In this document: positions 1 through 6,481 of the stretch, piece by piece | Layout: each line of letters begins with the position of its first letter | How positions within the stretch are numbered: the first letter of the stretch is position 1 | NCBI GenBank assembly: GCA_019309685.1 | Contig: JAFDFT010000043.1 | Location: 1-12,895 of the forward strand | Direction: 5' to 3' | Source of the DNA: Deltaproteobacteria bacterium | GTDB taxonomy: Bacteria > Desulfobacterota > Desulfobacteria > Desulfobacterales > JAABPS01 | Length of the DNA: 12,895 nucleotides | Program-made: the position numbers and the translations under genes | The notes under the pieces: model-generated | The model's input: the letters and a program-made list of their open reading frames with translations, nothing else | Databases searched by the model: none | What the model was told of the DNA's origin: nothing

Positions 1-1088
1 TCAACCATATGAAAGAACTGCTGCTGCATACGGATTTAAAAAGGGAGGACACCATATTCTATTTCACCATCTGCGGGTGGATGATGTGGAACTGGCTGGT
101 GAGTTCCCTTTCCACAGGCGCAACCGTGGTCTTATACGACGGGAATCCCTTTTTCCCAGAGCCTGGAGCACTATGGAGAATGGCCCAGGAAGAAAATGTT
201 TCCGTTATGGGCATCAGCGCGGGTTACATCAGTGCGCTGCAAAATTCCGGTCTGATTCCTAAAAAAGAGTATGACTTAAGTTCGCTGAGGGCGATATTGT
301 CAACAGGAAGTCCCCTGTCCGAGGAAGGGTTTGAGTTCATCTATGAAGCAGTAAAATCCGATATTCGTCTGTCTTCCATCTCAGGCGGGTCCGATATCAA
401 CGGTTGTTTTTTTGCGGGCAATCCCATGGGGCCGGTCTATGCCGGAGAAATACAATGCAGGGCCCTTGGTATGAACGTCCATGCTTTCGGCGAAAACGGC
501 CAATCCGTGATCAACCGGATGGGAGAACTTGTCTGCACGTCGCCTTCTCCTTCCATGCCCATCTATTTCTGGGATGACCCCGACGGAAAGAAATATCATT
601 CCGCATATTTCGATGTGTACCCCGGCATGTGGCGCCATGGTGATTACATTAAAATCAATGACCGTGGCGGAATTGTCATATATGGACGTTCGGATGCCAC
701 CTTAAACCCCGGCGGAGTTCGCATCGGAACGGCGGAAATCTATCGCCAGGTGGAACAGTTTCCTGAAATTGAAGACAGTCTGGTCATCGGTCAAACCTGG
801 AAAAACGATACCCGTGTCATTCTGTTTGTGAAACCGGCGGAGGGGAACACATTGAACGACGATTTGAAAGGCAAAATAAGAACCGCCATAATGAAAAATG
901 CATCTCCGCGCCATGTGCCGTCCAAAATTCTTGCCGTACCCGATATTCCGTATACCCTTAACATGAAAAAGGTGGAGTTGGCGGTTAAAAAAGTTGTTGA
1001 AGGGCATCCGGTGCTGAACAAGGACGCCCTTATCAATCCTGAATCACTCGATTATTTCGAAAATATGCCGGAATTGAGGGAAGAATAA
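1..1088 (+). CDS. Acetoacetyl-CoA synthetase, 5'-truncated by the window edge
   Basis: Activates acetoacetate to acetoacetyl-CoA with ATP and CoA in the cytosol. The frame is open from the first bases (Asn-His precede the Met at 9), so the Met at 9 is internal and the true start lies outside the window. About 361 residues remain of a family that is usually about 650 long; the N-terminal domain with the ATP-binding P-loop is missing. What remains matches the family: the FTICGWMMWNWLVS segment near the beginning, FWDDPDGKKY, the W-R-H-G-D hinge region, GRSDATLNPGGVRIGTAEIY, and the C-terminal catalytic-lysine region PYTLNMKKVE. Family members usually read NGKKVE there, so Gly is Met here while the lysines are kept. 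An HMG-CoA-lyase-like gene follows 38 to 99 bp downstream on the same strand, a sensible partner in ketone-body or leucine-type metabolism. Generic acyl-CoA synthetase is the alternative, but the motifs are specific enough that I prefer AACS. Confidence 0.9.
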   Translation, partial: NHMKELLLHTDLKREDTIFYFTICGWMMWNWLVSSLSTGATVVLYDGNPFFPEPGALWRMAQEENVSVMGISAGYISALQNSGLIPKKEYDLSSLRAILSTGSPLSEEGFEFIYEAVKSDIRLSSISGGSDINGCFFAGNPMGPVYAGEIQCRALGMNVHAFGENGQSVINRMGELVCTSPSPSMPIYFWDDPDGKKYHSAYFDVYPGMWRHGDYIKINDRGGIVIYGRSDATLNPGGVRIGTAEIYRQVEQFPEIEDSLVIGQTWKNDTRVILFVKPAEGNTLNDDLKGKIRTAIMKNASPRHVPSKILAVPDIPYTLNMKKVELAVKKVVEGHPVLNKDALINPESLDYFENMPELREE

Positions 1089-1126
1089 CATCCGGTGTTT
1101 CACCAGGGTCAGGGAGGTGAATAAAC

Positions 1127-1195
1127 ATGGGTGACATTATACTTAAAGACAGAACCGAAATCAAAGAGAGAAAGGAAAATCATCAACATGACTGA
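1127..1195 (+). CDS. Possible 22-codon leader ORF overlapping the HMGL-like start
   Basis: A strong Shine-Dalgarno (AGGGAGG, 1111-1117, with a 9-nt gap) points to the ATG at 1127, not to the ATG of the downstream enzyme. The ORF encodes MGDIILKDRTEIKERKENHQHD and stops at TGA 1193-1195. The stop overlaps the ATG at 1188 of the next gene in the arrangement ATGACTGA, typical of translational coupling. The peptide is very charged and resembles nothing I know. It could be a coupling or attenuation leader, or the original N-terminus of the enzyme displaced by a frameshift. That it is translated is inferred only from the ribosome binding site and the overlap. Confidence 0.4.
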   Translation: MGDIILKDRTEIKERKENHQHD

Positions 1196-2315
1196 ATATG
1201 ATTACTGGAAAATATTTCCACGTATGCCCAAAAAAGTCACTATTGGCGACATCACCATTCGAGACGGTTTTCAGCATGAAGAGAAGTTTATCTCGACGCC
1301 GGCCAAGAAATTTTATTTAGAGGAACTGATCTTTGCCGGATGCCGTGATATCGAAGTGACCAATCTGGGAAATCCTTACACCATGCCTCAGTTCAGGGAT
1401 GCTGAGGAACTTCTGGCACATCTTCGAGGAGATCGGTTTAAACAAAAGTGTGAAAGAAAGGGAATCAACTATGACGACATCTCCTTAACCTGTGTCACCA
1501 TTCGTGAAAAATCCGTTGACCGCTCCATTGAACTCAAAGAAAAAGGAATCGGACCGGATCGTGTTTTGATGATGGTGTCCACCGAGGAGGAGCATCATTT
1601 TGCTAATGCCGGAACCACATTACCTGAATACTGGAAAGAAGCGGAGCGTTGTATTAAAAAATGTGCGGACGCGGGCATTAAAATGTGCGGTACGGTCAGT
1701 ACCATCTGGGGAAGCCCCATCGGCGGTGCCACAGACTTGAAAGATGCCGTAAAGTTCACTAAAAGATGGCTGGACATCGGGGCCCAAGACGTTGAACATG
1801 CGGACCATGATGGCAGTTCATCGGCACCGGATGTATACCGTTATTTTGCAATGATCCTTGATGAAATACCGGATCCCTGTCTCCATATCGCCCACTTTCA
1901 CGAAACCAAACGGGTTGCATCCGCCTCAGTACTGGCTGCACTTCAAGCCGGCATCACAAACTTTGAGGCGACGCTGGGTGGCCTGGGCGGACAGCCGAGC
2001 AACTTCATGGACGACTGCCCGGTCAAAGGAACAGGTGAATATTATTATGATGATCCCCGATACGTGGGGCTGGTCACGCTGGAAGATACGCTGGTCCAAA
2101 TTGACGAAATGGGAATTGAACACGGCTACGATGTTGACCGGATTCTGTGGCTGGGCAAACAGATGGAACGGACCATCGGCCGCCGTCTGCGGTCCGACGC
2201 CATCATAAACGGCAGGACATTGAAAGAGGGACACCTCAAATACGCACGTCCGGGTTTGGCGAAACGCAAAGAAAGTCTGGGAGAACATCCCGGGCAGGTA
2301 TTGCCCGAAGCATAA
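1188..2315 (+). CDS. HMG-CoA-lyase-like DRE-TIM metallolyase
   Basis: 375 residues with a TIM-barrel fold of the HMGL-like superfamily (HMG-CoA lyase, isopropylmalate and citramalate synthases). Visible motifs are ITIRDGFQHEE (residues 22-32, the R-D-G-x-Q signature), the metal-binding H-F-H at 236-238, and GLGGQPSNFMDDCP at 266-278. In true HMG-CoA lyases the last region reads GLGGCP with a catalytic Cys; here that Cys is Gln269, and the nearest Cys is 277. The reaction is therefore probably a C-C lyase or aldol-type cleavage of an acyl-CoA, but the substrate is uncertain. The start at 1188 is chosen because the family-like sequence begins there; a GTG at 1131 would add 19 unlike residues. 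Only a weak AAGGA precedes 1188, so coupling to the overlapping leader ORF is plausible. The acetoacetyl-CoA synthetase gene just upstream suggests acetoacetate-linked metabolism. A sulfatase gene follows after a 100-bp gap. Confidence 0.82.
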   Translation: MTEYDYWKIFPRMPKKVTIGDITIRDGFQHEEKFISTPAKKFYLEELIFAGCRDIEVTNLGNPYTMPQFRDAEELLAHLRGDRFKQKCERKGINYDDISLTCVTIREKSVDRSIELKEKGIGPDRVLMMVSTEEEHHFANAGTTLPEYWKEAERCIKKCADAGIKMCGTVSTIWGSPIGGATDLKDAVKFTKRWLDIGAQDVEHADHDGSSSAPDVYRYFAMILDEIPDPCLHIAHFHETKRVASASVLAALQAGITNFEATLGGLGGQPSNFMDDCPVKGTGEYYYDDPRYVGLVTLEDTLVQIDEMGIEHGYDVDRILWLGKQMERTIGRRLRSDAIINGRTLKEGHLKYARPGLAKRKESLGEHPGQVLPEA

Positions 2316-2415
2316 AAAACATTCTAATACACGACAACCAGGGGGAACATTGTATCCGGCCCGACGTCGAGTTCGGCCCGAATCTCTTAAAACCACATAC
2401 CAGGAGCGAGGTGAA

Positions 2416-3894
2416 ATGAGACGGAATCTAACAATGCTGATTTGGATGGGAATTGCCCTCTTATCAGGGACATTTTATCTTCCTAATGTCAACGCACAAG
2501 AAGAGAAAAAACCGAATATCCTTTTGATATTGCTTGATAACACCGGCTGGGGAGACTTTGGCGCCTATGGCGGCGGCGAATTAAGAGGCGCTCCATCGCC
2601 CCATATCGACAAACTTGCCCGGGAGGGACTCCTCCTGCAGAACTTCAACACCGAGCCCCAGTGTACGCCGAGCCGTTCGGCCCTAATGACAGGCCGATTT
2701 GCCATTCGTAGCGGAAACCAGAGTGTCCCCATTGGTTTACCCTACTATGGGCTGGTCCCCTGGGAAATCACGATTGCCGAATTGCTCTCGGATGCAGGAT
2801 ACGCCACCGGCGCTTTTGGCAAATGGCATTTGGGGAAGACGTCAGGCCGTTTTCCCACTGATCAGGGATTCGATGAATGGTACGGCATTCCGAACAGTAC
2901 GGATGAGTCCATCTGGAATTCACCCGAAAAAATCGTGGGTTTGACGAATGTTTCAGATCTTAAAGGTTCTGTTCCGAGTTCGGAACTCCCATGGATTATG
3001 GAAAGCCGGAAAGGACAAGAACCGGAAAAACTGAAAAAATATGATTTTGAGCAACGCAGATTAATCGATGACGAGATCACTCGCCGGGCCATTGACTTCA
3101 TAAAGAACAGCCATAAAGCAGGGAAACCGTTTTTCGCCTTTGTCCCCTATACGGCCATGCATTTCCCTACCCATCCACACCCTGATTTCATTGGAAAATC
3201 AGGCAATGGGATGTATACGGACATGCTGGTGCAAACGGATCATTACGTCGGCCGATTGTTAAACGCAATTAAGGACATGGAAATTGAACCGGATACGCTT
3301 GTTATTTTCACGGCTGATAATGGCCCGGAAACCCCGGATAATGGTGATGGCCATATGAACGGATGGACCGGACCGTGGGCGGGAACCTATTTCACCGCCC
3401 TCGAGGGAGGCCTGCGTGCGCCTTTCATCGTGCGCTGGCCCGGAAAAATTCCCGCAGGCGGCAAGAGTAATGAAATCGTTCATATTGTGGACCTGTTCCC
3501 GACCCTCTCAAAGATAGCTGGAGTGAAAGTGCCGTCGGACCGGCCCATCGACGGTACGGATATGACGGATTTCTTCCTGGGCAAGAGAGGCGGCTCCAAC
3601 AGGGAAGGATTTCCGATATTCGTGGGCAACGATTTGTATGCCATAAAATGGCGTAACTGGAAAGCCCACTTCATTTGGCAGGAAACAAAATACAGCCCGA
3701 AGAAAATCTATTCCACCGTACCAAAGGTGGTCAACCTTATCACCGATCCGCGCGAGGAGCGGCAGGTGGCGGAGCCGAACAACAATTGGGTGCAATATCC
3801 TTTTATGAAGGTACTGGTGCACTTCCAGCAGAGTGTGAAAAGATATCCGAATGTTCCTTTGGGTGCACCGGACGCCTACATGCCACCGAAGTAA
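2416..3894 (+). CDS. Secreted arylsulfatase-type sulfatase (Cys type)
   Basis: 492 residues; hydrolyses a sulfate ester, most likely in the periplasm. Residues 1-27 form a signal peptide (basic MRRN, hydrophobic core, NVNA before QEE). The type I sulfatase signature C-T-P-S-R is at 83-87, with Cys83 the residue converted to formylglycine by a sulfatase-maturing enzyme not encoded here. GYATGAFGKWHLG (129-141) is the second family signature and carries Lys136 and His138. Metal ligands are expected at Asp41 (LLDNTGWGD) and Asp301-Asn302 (FTADNGPE). Family members usually carry two Asp at the first site; here it is Asp41-Asn42. The start at 2416 is preferred over an ATG at 2350 because GGAGCGAGGTGAA precedes it directly and the signal peptide then begins correctly. 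The natural substrate cannot be told from sequence. The gene is the last on the plus strand before a convergent transporter and is followed by an 11-bp inverted repeat. Confidence 0.93.
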   Translation: MRRNLTMLIWMGIALLSGTFYLPNVNAQEEKKPNILLILLDNTGWGDFGAYGGGELRGAPSPHIDKLAREGLLLQNFNTEPQCTPSRSALMTGRFAIRSGNQSVPIGLPYYGLVPWEITIAELLSDAGYATGAFGKWHLGKTSGRFPTDQGFDEWYGIPNSTDESIWNSPEKIVGLTNVSDLKGSVPSSELPWIMESRKGQEPEKLKKYDFEQRRLIDDEITRRAIDFIKNSHKAGKPFFAFVPYTAMHFPTHPHPDFIGKSGNGMYTDMLVQTDHYVGRLLNAIKDMEIEPDTLVIFTADNGPETPDNGDGHMNGWTGPWAGTYFTALEGGLRAPFIVRWPGKIPAGGKSNEIVHIVDLFPTLSKIAGVKVPSDRPIDGTDMTDFFLGKRGGSNREGFPIFVGNDLYAIKWRNWKAHFIWQETKYSPKKIYSTVPKVVNLITDPREERQVAEPNNNWVQYPFMKVLVHFQQSVKRYPNVPLGAPDAYMPPK

Positions 3895-3901
3895 AATTAT
3901 T

Positions 3902-3941
3902 GGGTATTGATATATTGACATCCTGTCCTTTATCAATACCC
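3902..3941 (+). terminator. 11-bp inverted repeat after the sulfatase gene
   Basis: GGGTATTGATA (3902-3912) and TATCAATACCC (3931-3941) are perfect complements with an 18-nt loop, starting 7 nt after the sulfatase stop. There is no T-tract after it, so it is either a weak or Rho-assisted terminator, an mRNA 3'-end stabiliser, or a protein-binding inverted repeat. Confidence 0.45.
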
Positions 3942-3974
3942 GTCTCACAGTCTTCCGTCTAAATTAGAAACCAT

Positions 3975-4234
3975 TTTATTTAAACATAAAAAGAGGTCTA
4001 TCCGAATTTCTCAAAAGGAATTTAATCAATGATTACTATGAATTGAAGTAATCCAGCCAAAAATGTAGGGCACGGTCCCTGAACCTGCTGAAACCGGTCT
4101 GTTCGCCATTCGGTCCGTTCGGGGTTCGGTCCGTTCGCTATTTGGTCCGTTCGCTATTTGGTCCGTTCGGGGAACGGACCCTACAGAGGACATCGTACAC
4201 AAAAAAGCCGGGCCCTCTGGATACGGATTTTTAC
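3975..4234. repeat. Structured intergenic repeat, copy 1 (260 bp, five 16-bp units)
   Basis: Nearly identical to 8331-8574 in the same orientation. Its parts, in order: an A/T-rich head; a small hairpin GATTACT/AGTAATC (4031-4037, 4047-4053); GTAGGG at 4065-4070; five tandem 16-bp units of the type CGGTCCGTTCGGGGTT (4095-4174); the closing arm GAACGGACC-CTAC (4172-4184); and a terminator-like tail AAAAAAGCCGGG...CGGATTTTT (4201-4232). Together with the hairpin at 3902-3941 it fills the 336-bp gap between the convergent sulfatase and MFS genes. The last bases of the element contain the TAA stop (4231-4233) of the MFS gene. It carries no credible ORF. Confidence 0.9.
4160..4180. other. 9-bp hairpin in repeat copy 1
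   Basis: GGTCCGTTC (4160-4168), loop GGG, GAACGGACC (4172-4180). The same left arm occurs in three further units of the array and, with one mismatch, in the first unit, so several alternative hairpins with loops longer by multiples of 16 nt are possible. Confidence 0.75.
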
Positions 4235-5355
4235 GTATGCTCGTTATTATCTGCTATCCGCTCATCCACATATCTGAGTACCGGTAATAAGAGCACAAAG
4301 GTGAATATTCCGGACAAACCGGATACCAGTGCAAGCCCCCAGCCTATCAGCATTCCGCCTATAATGGGGCCCAATGCAGAAGCGCCTATCGTAACACCGG
4401 AGGCAGTGGCTGTCCACCGGCCGAGAGGATCAAGCGCCGCGGCCACGCCCATCATATACGGTGTCATGAATGCATAGGCCACACCCCAGATGACCTGATT
4501 GGTCGTAAAGCTGATCGGTTCGTAAATTGCCGCAATCATGACCATGGCAAACGTGCTGGCACCAATACCAAAAAAAAGTGGTAGGCGGCGACCCCATCTT
4601 ATTCCCAACCAGGCTGCTGCGCCTGAACCAGCAATACCGGCAATGGTGGCTATGCCGAGAATCATACCAACCGCTTTTAAATTAAGCCCGGTTTTCAGAC
4701 CGATGCGTTCACTCAGGCTCCACACCGCACTACCGGTAACCGAAATTACGGAAAACGCCATCATTGTCATAATTCCTGTCTTCATATGCGGGGTCCTGCC
4801 TTTTTGTCTGTTCTTTTGAATCATATCCAGATCAGGTAACCAGGCCATACAGGGCATGGCCATGACGGTTAGTAAGGCAAGTGTCCAAAACAACCCGGCG
4901 CAGCCGTATGATAAAATAACAACCGGCAATACCGCAAGTAGTATCCCCCATAATATCATCTGAAAAAACATGACCTGGGCAAAAAGGCGATCCGGCTCTG
5001 CTGCTCCTGCTGCTGCAGCGGATGCCGTTGCAAAGCAGGTTCCTTCACCAAGACCGGTCACGATGCGAATAATAGTAAGTGTTTGAAAATCAGAGAAATA
5101 TGTCGAAACCGATTGTCCTATAACGGTTACAACAGCGCCAATATATGCCCATCTTCGTCGGGATGTCCTGGAAATCAAATTTGCCAATAGCATGGCGGCA
5201 ACACACATCGCGGTCATTTCAAAAGTGACCAGACTGCCGGCGGCCGCCTCAGTAAAACCAAGATCGTCAACAAACGCACCAACAGCCAGAGGGGATACCC
5301 CGGCTGTAAGCCCCCCGGCAATAAAAGTAAAAAAAACCGCTAAAATAAGTTTCAT
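4231..5355 (-). CDS. MFS transporter, substrate unknown
   Basis: 374 residues, strongly hydrophobic, with the usual major facilitator plan of two six-helix halves joined by a charged cytoplasmic loop at about residues 172-194 (DLDMIQKNRQKGRTPH). Between helices 2 and 3 lies a motif-A-like basic loop (SRTSRRRW, 62-69), and helix 4 has RIVTGLGEGT (97-106), typical of the sugar and drug branches. It is an inner-membrane secondary transporter, probably proton-driven. At 374 residues it is slightly short for the family, but both halves appear complete. The start is supported by AAGGAAG five bases before the ATG. It is transcribed away from a 664-bp repeat-rich region and converges on the sulfatase. 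Its stop codon lies inside the terminal bases of repeat copy 1, so the insertion or its tail may have fixed the present C-terminus. Nothing in the context identifies the substrate. Confidence 0.85.
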   Translation of the reverse strand: MKLILAVFFTFIAGGLTAGVSPLAVGAFVDDLGFTEAAAGSLVTFEMTAMCVAAMLLANLISRTSRRRWAYIGAVVTVIGQSVSTYFSDFQTLTIIRIVTGLGEGTCFATASAAAAGAAEPDRLFAQVMFFQMILWGILLAVLPVVILSYGCAGLFWTLALLTVMAMPCMAWLPDLDMIQKNRQKGRTPHMKTGIMTMMAFSVISVTGSAVWSLSERIGLKTGLNLKAVGMILGIATIAGIAGSGAAAWLGIRWGRRLPLFFGIGASTFAMVMIAAIYEPISFTTNQVIWGVAYAFMTPYMMGVAAALDPLGRWTATASGVTIGASALGPIIGGMLIGWGLALVSGLSGIFTFVLLLPVLRYVDERIADNNEHT

Positions 5356-5388
5356 CTCCGCTTCCTTTTACATAAACATAATAAACTT

Positions 5389-5404
5389 GGTCCTCTGGGC
5401 CAGG
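5389..5404. repeat. Short fragment resembling the repeat tail
   Basis: GGTCCTCTGGGCCAGG differs at one position from GGCCCTCTGGGCCAGG at 5675-5690. It lies in the upstream region of the MFS gene, 34 bp before its ATG. Confidence 0.45.
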
Positions 5405-5540
5405 TCAGAGGCGGTTAGCTATACCGGAATGTGTCGATAAAGAATCCAGAATAAGGTTTTCGCCTTCGGCTCACTCAGTATGATAAGATAAGTAGGCGCA
5501 TAGCGACATCCGAACATTTCTAATTTCTGATTTCTAATTA

Positions 5541-5596
5541 ACAATTGATAATTAACAATTGATAATTGACAATTGATAATTGACAATTGCTAACTG
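5541..5596. repeat. 14-bp tandem repeat, four units
   Basis: Units ACAATTGATAATTA (5541-5554), ACAATTGATAATTG (5555-5568 and 5569-5582) and ACAATTGCTAACTG (5583-5596), followed by a decayed fifth unit. The units are A/T rich, each contains the palindrome CAATTG, and the array is preceded by related TAATTTCTGATTTCTAATTA. No coding potential. Confidence 0.85.
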
Positions 5597-5667
5597 CTAA
5601 TTGCTGACCTCTGAATTCTCTGTGTAATAAAAAACGCACGTGGTTTAGCCCCTTCCAGGGGAAATCC

Positions 5668-5699
5668 AAAGCCGGGCCCTCTGGGCCAGGATTCTTTAC
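5668..5699. repeat. Degenerate third copy of the repeat tail
   Basis: Begins with AAAGCCGGGCCCTCTGG as in the tails at 4204-4220 and 8544-8560 and ends with TTTAC. The internal GGCCC-TCT-GGGCC forms a small hairpin (5675-5687). A CCCC-TTCCA-GGGG hairpin lies just before it at 5649-5661. The rest of the 260-bp element is absent here. Confidence 0.55.
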
Positions 5700-5742
5700 G
5701 GGGAGGCTTCAATAATTACGATTTGTTGTATTAGTTGTGTTT

Positions 5743-5797
5743 TTGATGTATGACCACGGTAAATCAAATTTCCGTGATGACTGAACAAAAACATCAA
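5743..5797. other. Nested inverted repeat upstream of the Rid gene
   Basis: Outer arms TTGATGT (5743-5749) and ACATCAA (5791-5797) enclose a hairpin CACGG-T-AAAT/ATTT-CCGTG (5755-5764 and 5768-5776, one bulge). It could be an operator or a structured element; no known class was recognised. Confidence 0.45.
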
Positions 5798-5869
5798 TTT
5801 AATGTATGGATATGGGCAGGGTCTTTATGGCTCTGCCGTTGCTTAAATTCAAGTTATTTGTTTTAAAAA

Positions 5870-5972
5870 CCCCCGGTGCTTCGCACCGGGATAAAACTGA
5901 AACTTTGAGGCACTGGCGTGCCCCCTTTTTTCCCGCTTTGAGGGAAAAGAAAGCCACCCGCTATGCGGGTGG
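5870..5972. repeat. Cluster of four consecutive hairpins, possible IS200/IS605-type end
   Basis: Stems in order: CCCGGTGC/GCACCGGG (5872-5879, 5883-5890); GGCAC/GTGCC (5909-5913, 5918-5922); TTTTCCC/GGGAAAA (5928-5934, 5942-5948); CCACCCGC/GCGGGTGG (5954-5961, 5965-5972). Strong subterminal hairpins with short loops are typical of IS200/IS605 ends and of palindrome-associated elements derived from them. No transposase is present, so the assignment is tentative. The cluster ends 47 bp before the Rid start codon. Confidence 0.4.
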
Positions 5973-6019
5973 TAGTTTACTTCCACATCTAACGATTACC
6001 TAAAATAAAGGAAATTAAA

Positions 6020-6409
6020 ATGAGTATTGACACAGTCGTCCCTGAATCTGGCAAATCAGCTTATAACAACTTTCATTTTGCACAAGCTGTAAAAAGTGGT
6101 GGCATTTTAGTGTGCTCCGGACAGATAGGGACCAACCCGGATCACTCGGTGCCCCAAAACGCCGAAGATGAATTTCGAAAAGCATGGCAAGCCGTTGGAA
6201 TAGTGATTAAAGAGGCCGGCCTTGGTTTCGATGACATCATTGAGTATACCAGCTATCACGTCAATTTGAGTGAACATATACAGGCGTTTATGAAAATCCG
6301 TGACGAAGTATTAAGCGAACCCTGGCCGGCATGGACGGCCATAGGTATTACCGAATTAGCCGTACCGGGAGCAAGAGTAGAGATTCGCGTCATTGCCCGG
6401 ATTCGTTAA
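6020..6409 (+). CDS. Rid/YjgF family protein lacking the usual active-site arginine
   Basis: 129 residues, the normal length of the small trimeric Rid (YjgF/YER057c/UK114) fold. RidA enzymes hydrolyse reactive enamines or imines such as 2-aminoacrylate in the cytosol. Family features are VCSGQIGTNP (31-40), the central helix, and PAWTAIGITELAVPGARVEIRVIA (103-126) with the conserved Glu121. The RidA arginine that binds the substrate carboxylate (Arg105 in E. coli) lies in a P-A-R context; here the residue is Trp105. The protein is therefore probably not a classical imine deaminase and may belong to one of the Rid subfamilies without that arginine. AAAGGAA six bases before the ATG supports the start. 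It stands alone on the plus strand and converges on the gamma-CA-like gene. A second Rid gene at 8649-9035 keeps the arginine. Confidence 0.9.
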   Translation: MSIDTVVPESGKSAYNNFHFAQAVKSGGILVCSGQIGTNPDHSVPQNAEDEFRKAWQAVGIVIKEAGLGFDDIIEYTSYHVNLSEHIQAFMKIRDEVLSEPWPAWTAIGITELAVPGARVEIRVIARIR

Positions 6410-6414
6410 GAAAA

Positions 6415-6436
6415 TTTTACTGCTATCAGCAGTAAA
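6415..6436. terminator. Bidirectional stem-loop between convergent genes
   Basis: TTTACTGC (6416-6423), loop TATCA, GCAGTAAA (6429-6436), preceded by AAAATTTT. On the minus strand the stem is followed by a short T-run, which suits termination of the gamma-CA-like transcript. It sits 6 nt after the Rid stop codon. Confidence 0.6.
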
Positions 6437-6481
6437 GTCAATCCATGTAATGACAAACAAAATTGTTATCTGCTCTTCTTT

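Larger units (their letters stand above)
5356..6019. other. 664-bp gene-free divergent intergenic region, repeat and hairpin rich
   Basis: Lies between the divergent MFS and Rid genes and must hold both promoters. It contains two fragments resembling the tail of the 260-bp repeat, a 14-bp tandem repeat, a nested hairpin at 5743-5797 and a run of four hairpins at 5870-5972. A 65-codon ORF at 5806-6003 runs across the hairpins and looks like a shadow. No tRNA or recognisable riboswitch was seen. Confidence 0.7.

Noticed and set aside
2350..2415. Upstream start of the sulfatase at 2350
   Set aside because: It would put 22 charged residues before a good signal peptide, while 2416 has a strong ribosome binding site.
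4095..4174. 16-bp array as CRISPR or origin iterons
   Set aside because: There are no spacers, no cas or rep genes, and the array sits inside a duplicated intergenic element.
5541..5596. CRISPR-like array
   Set aside because: The units are directly adjacent with no spacers and only 14 bp long.
5806..6003. 65-residue ORF before the Rid gene
   Set aside because: It runs through all four hairpins, has no good ribosome binding site and no recognisable motif.
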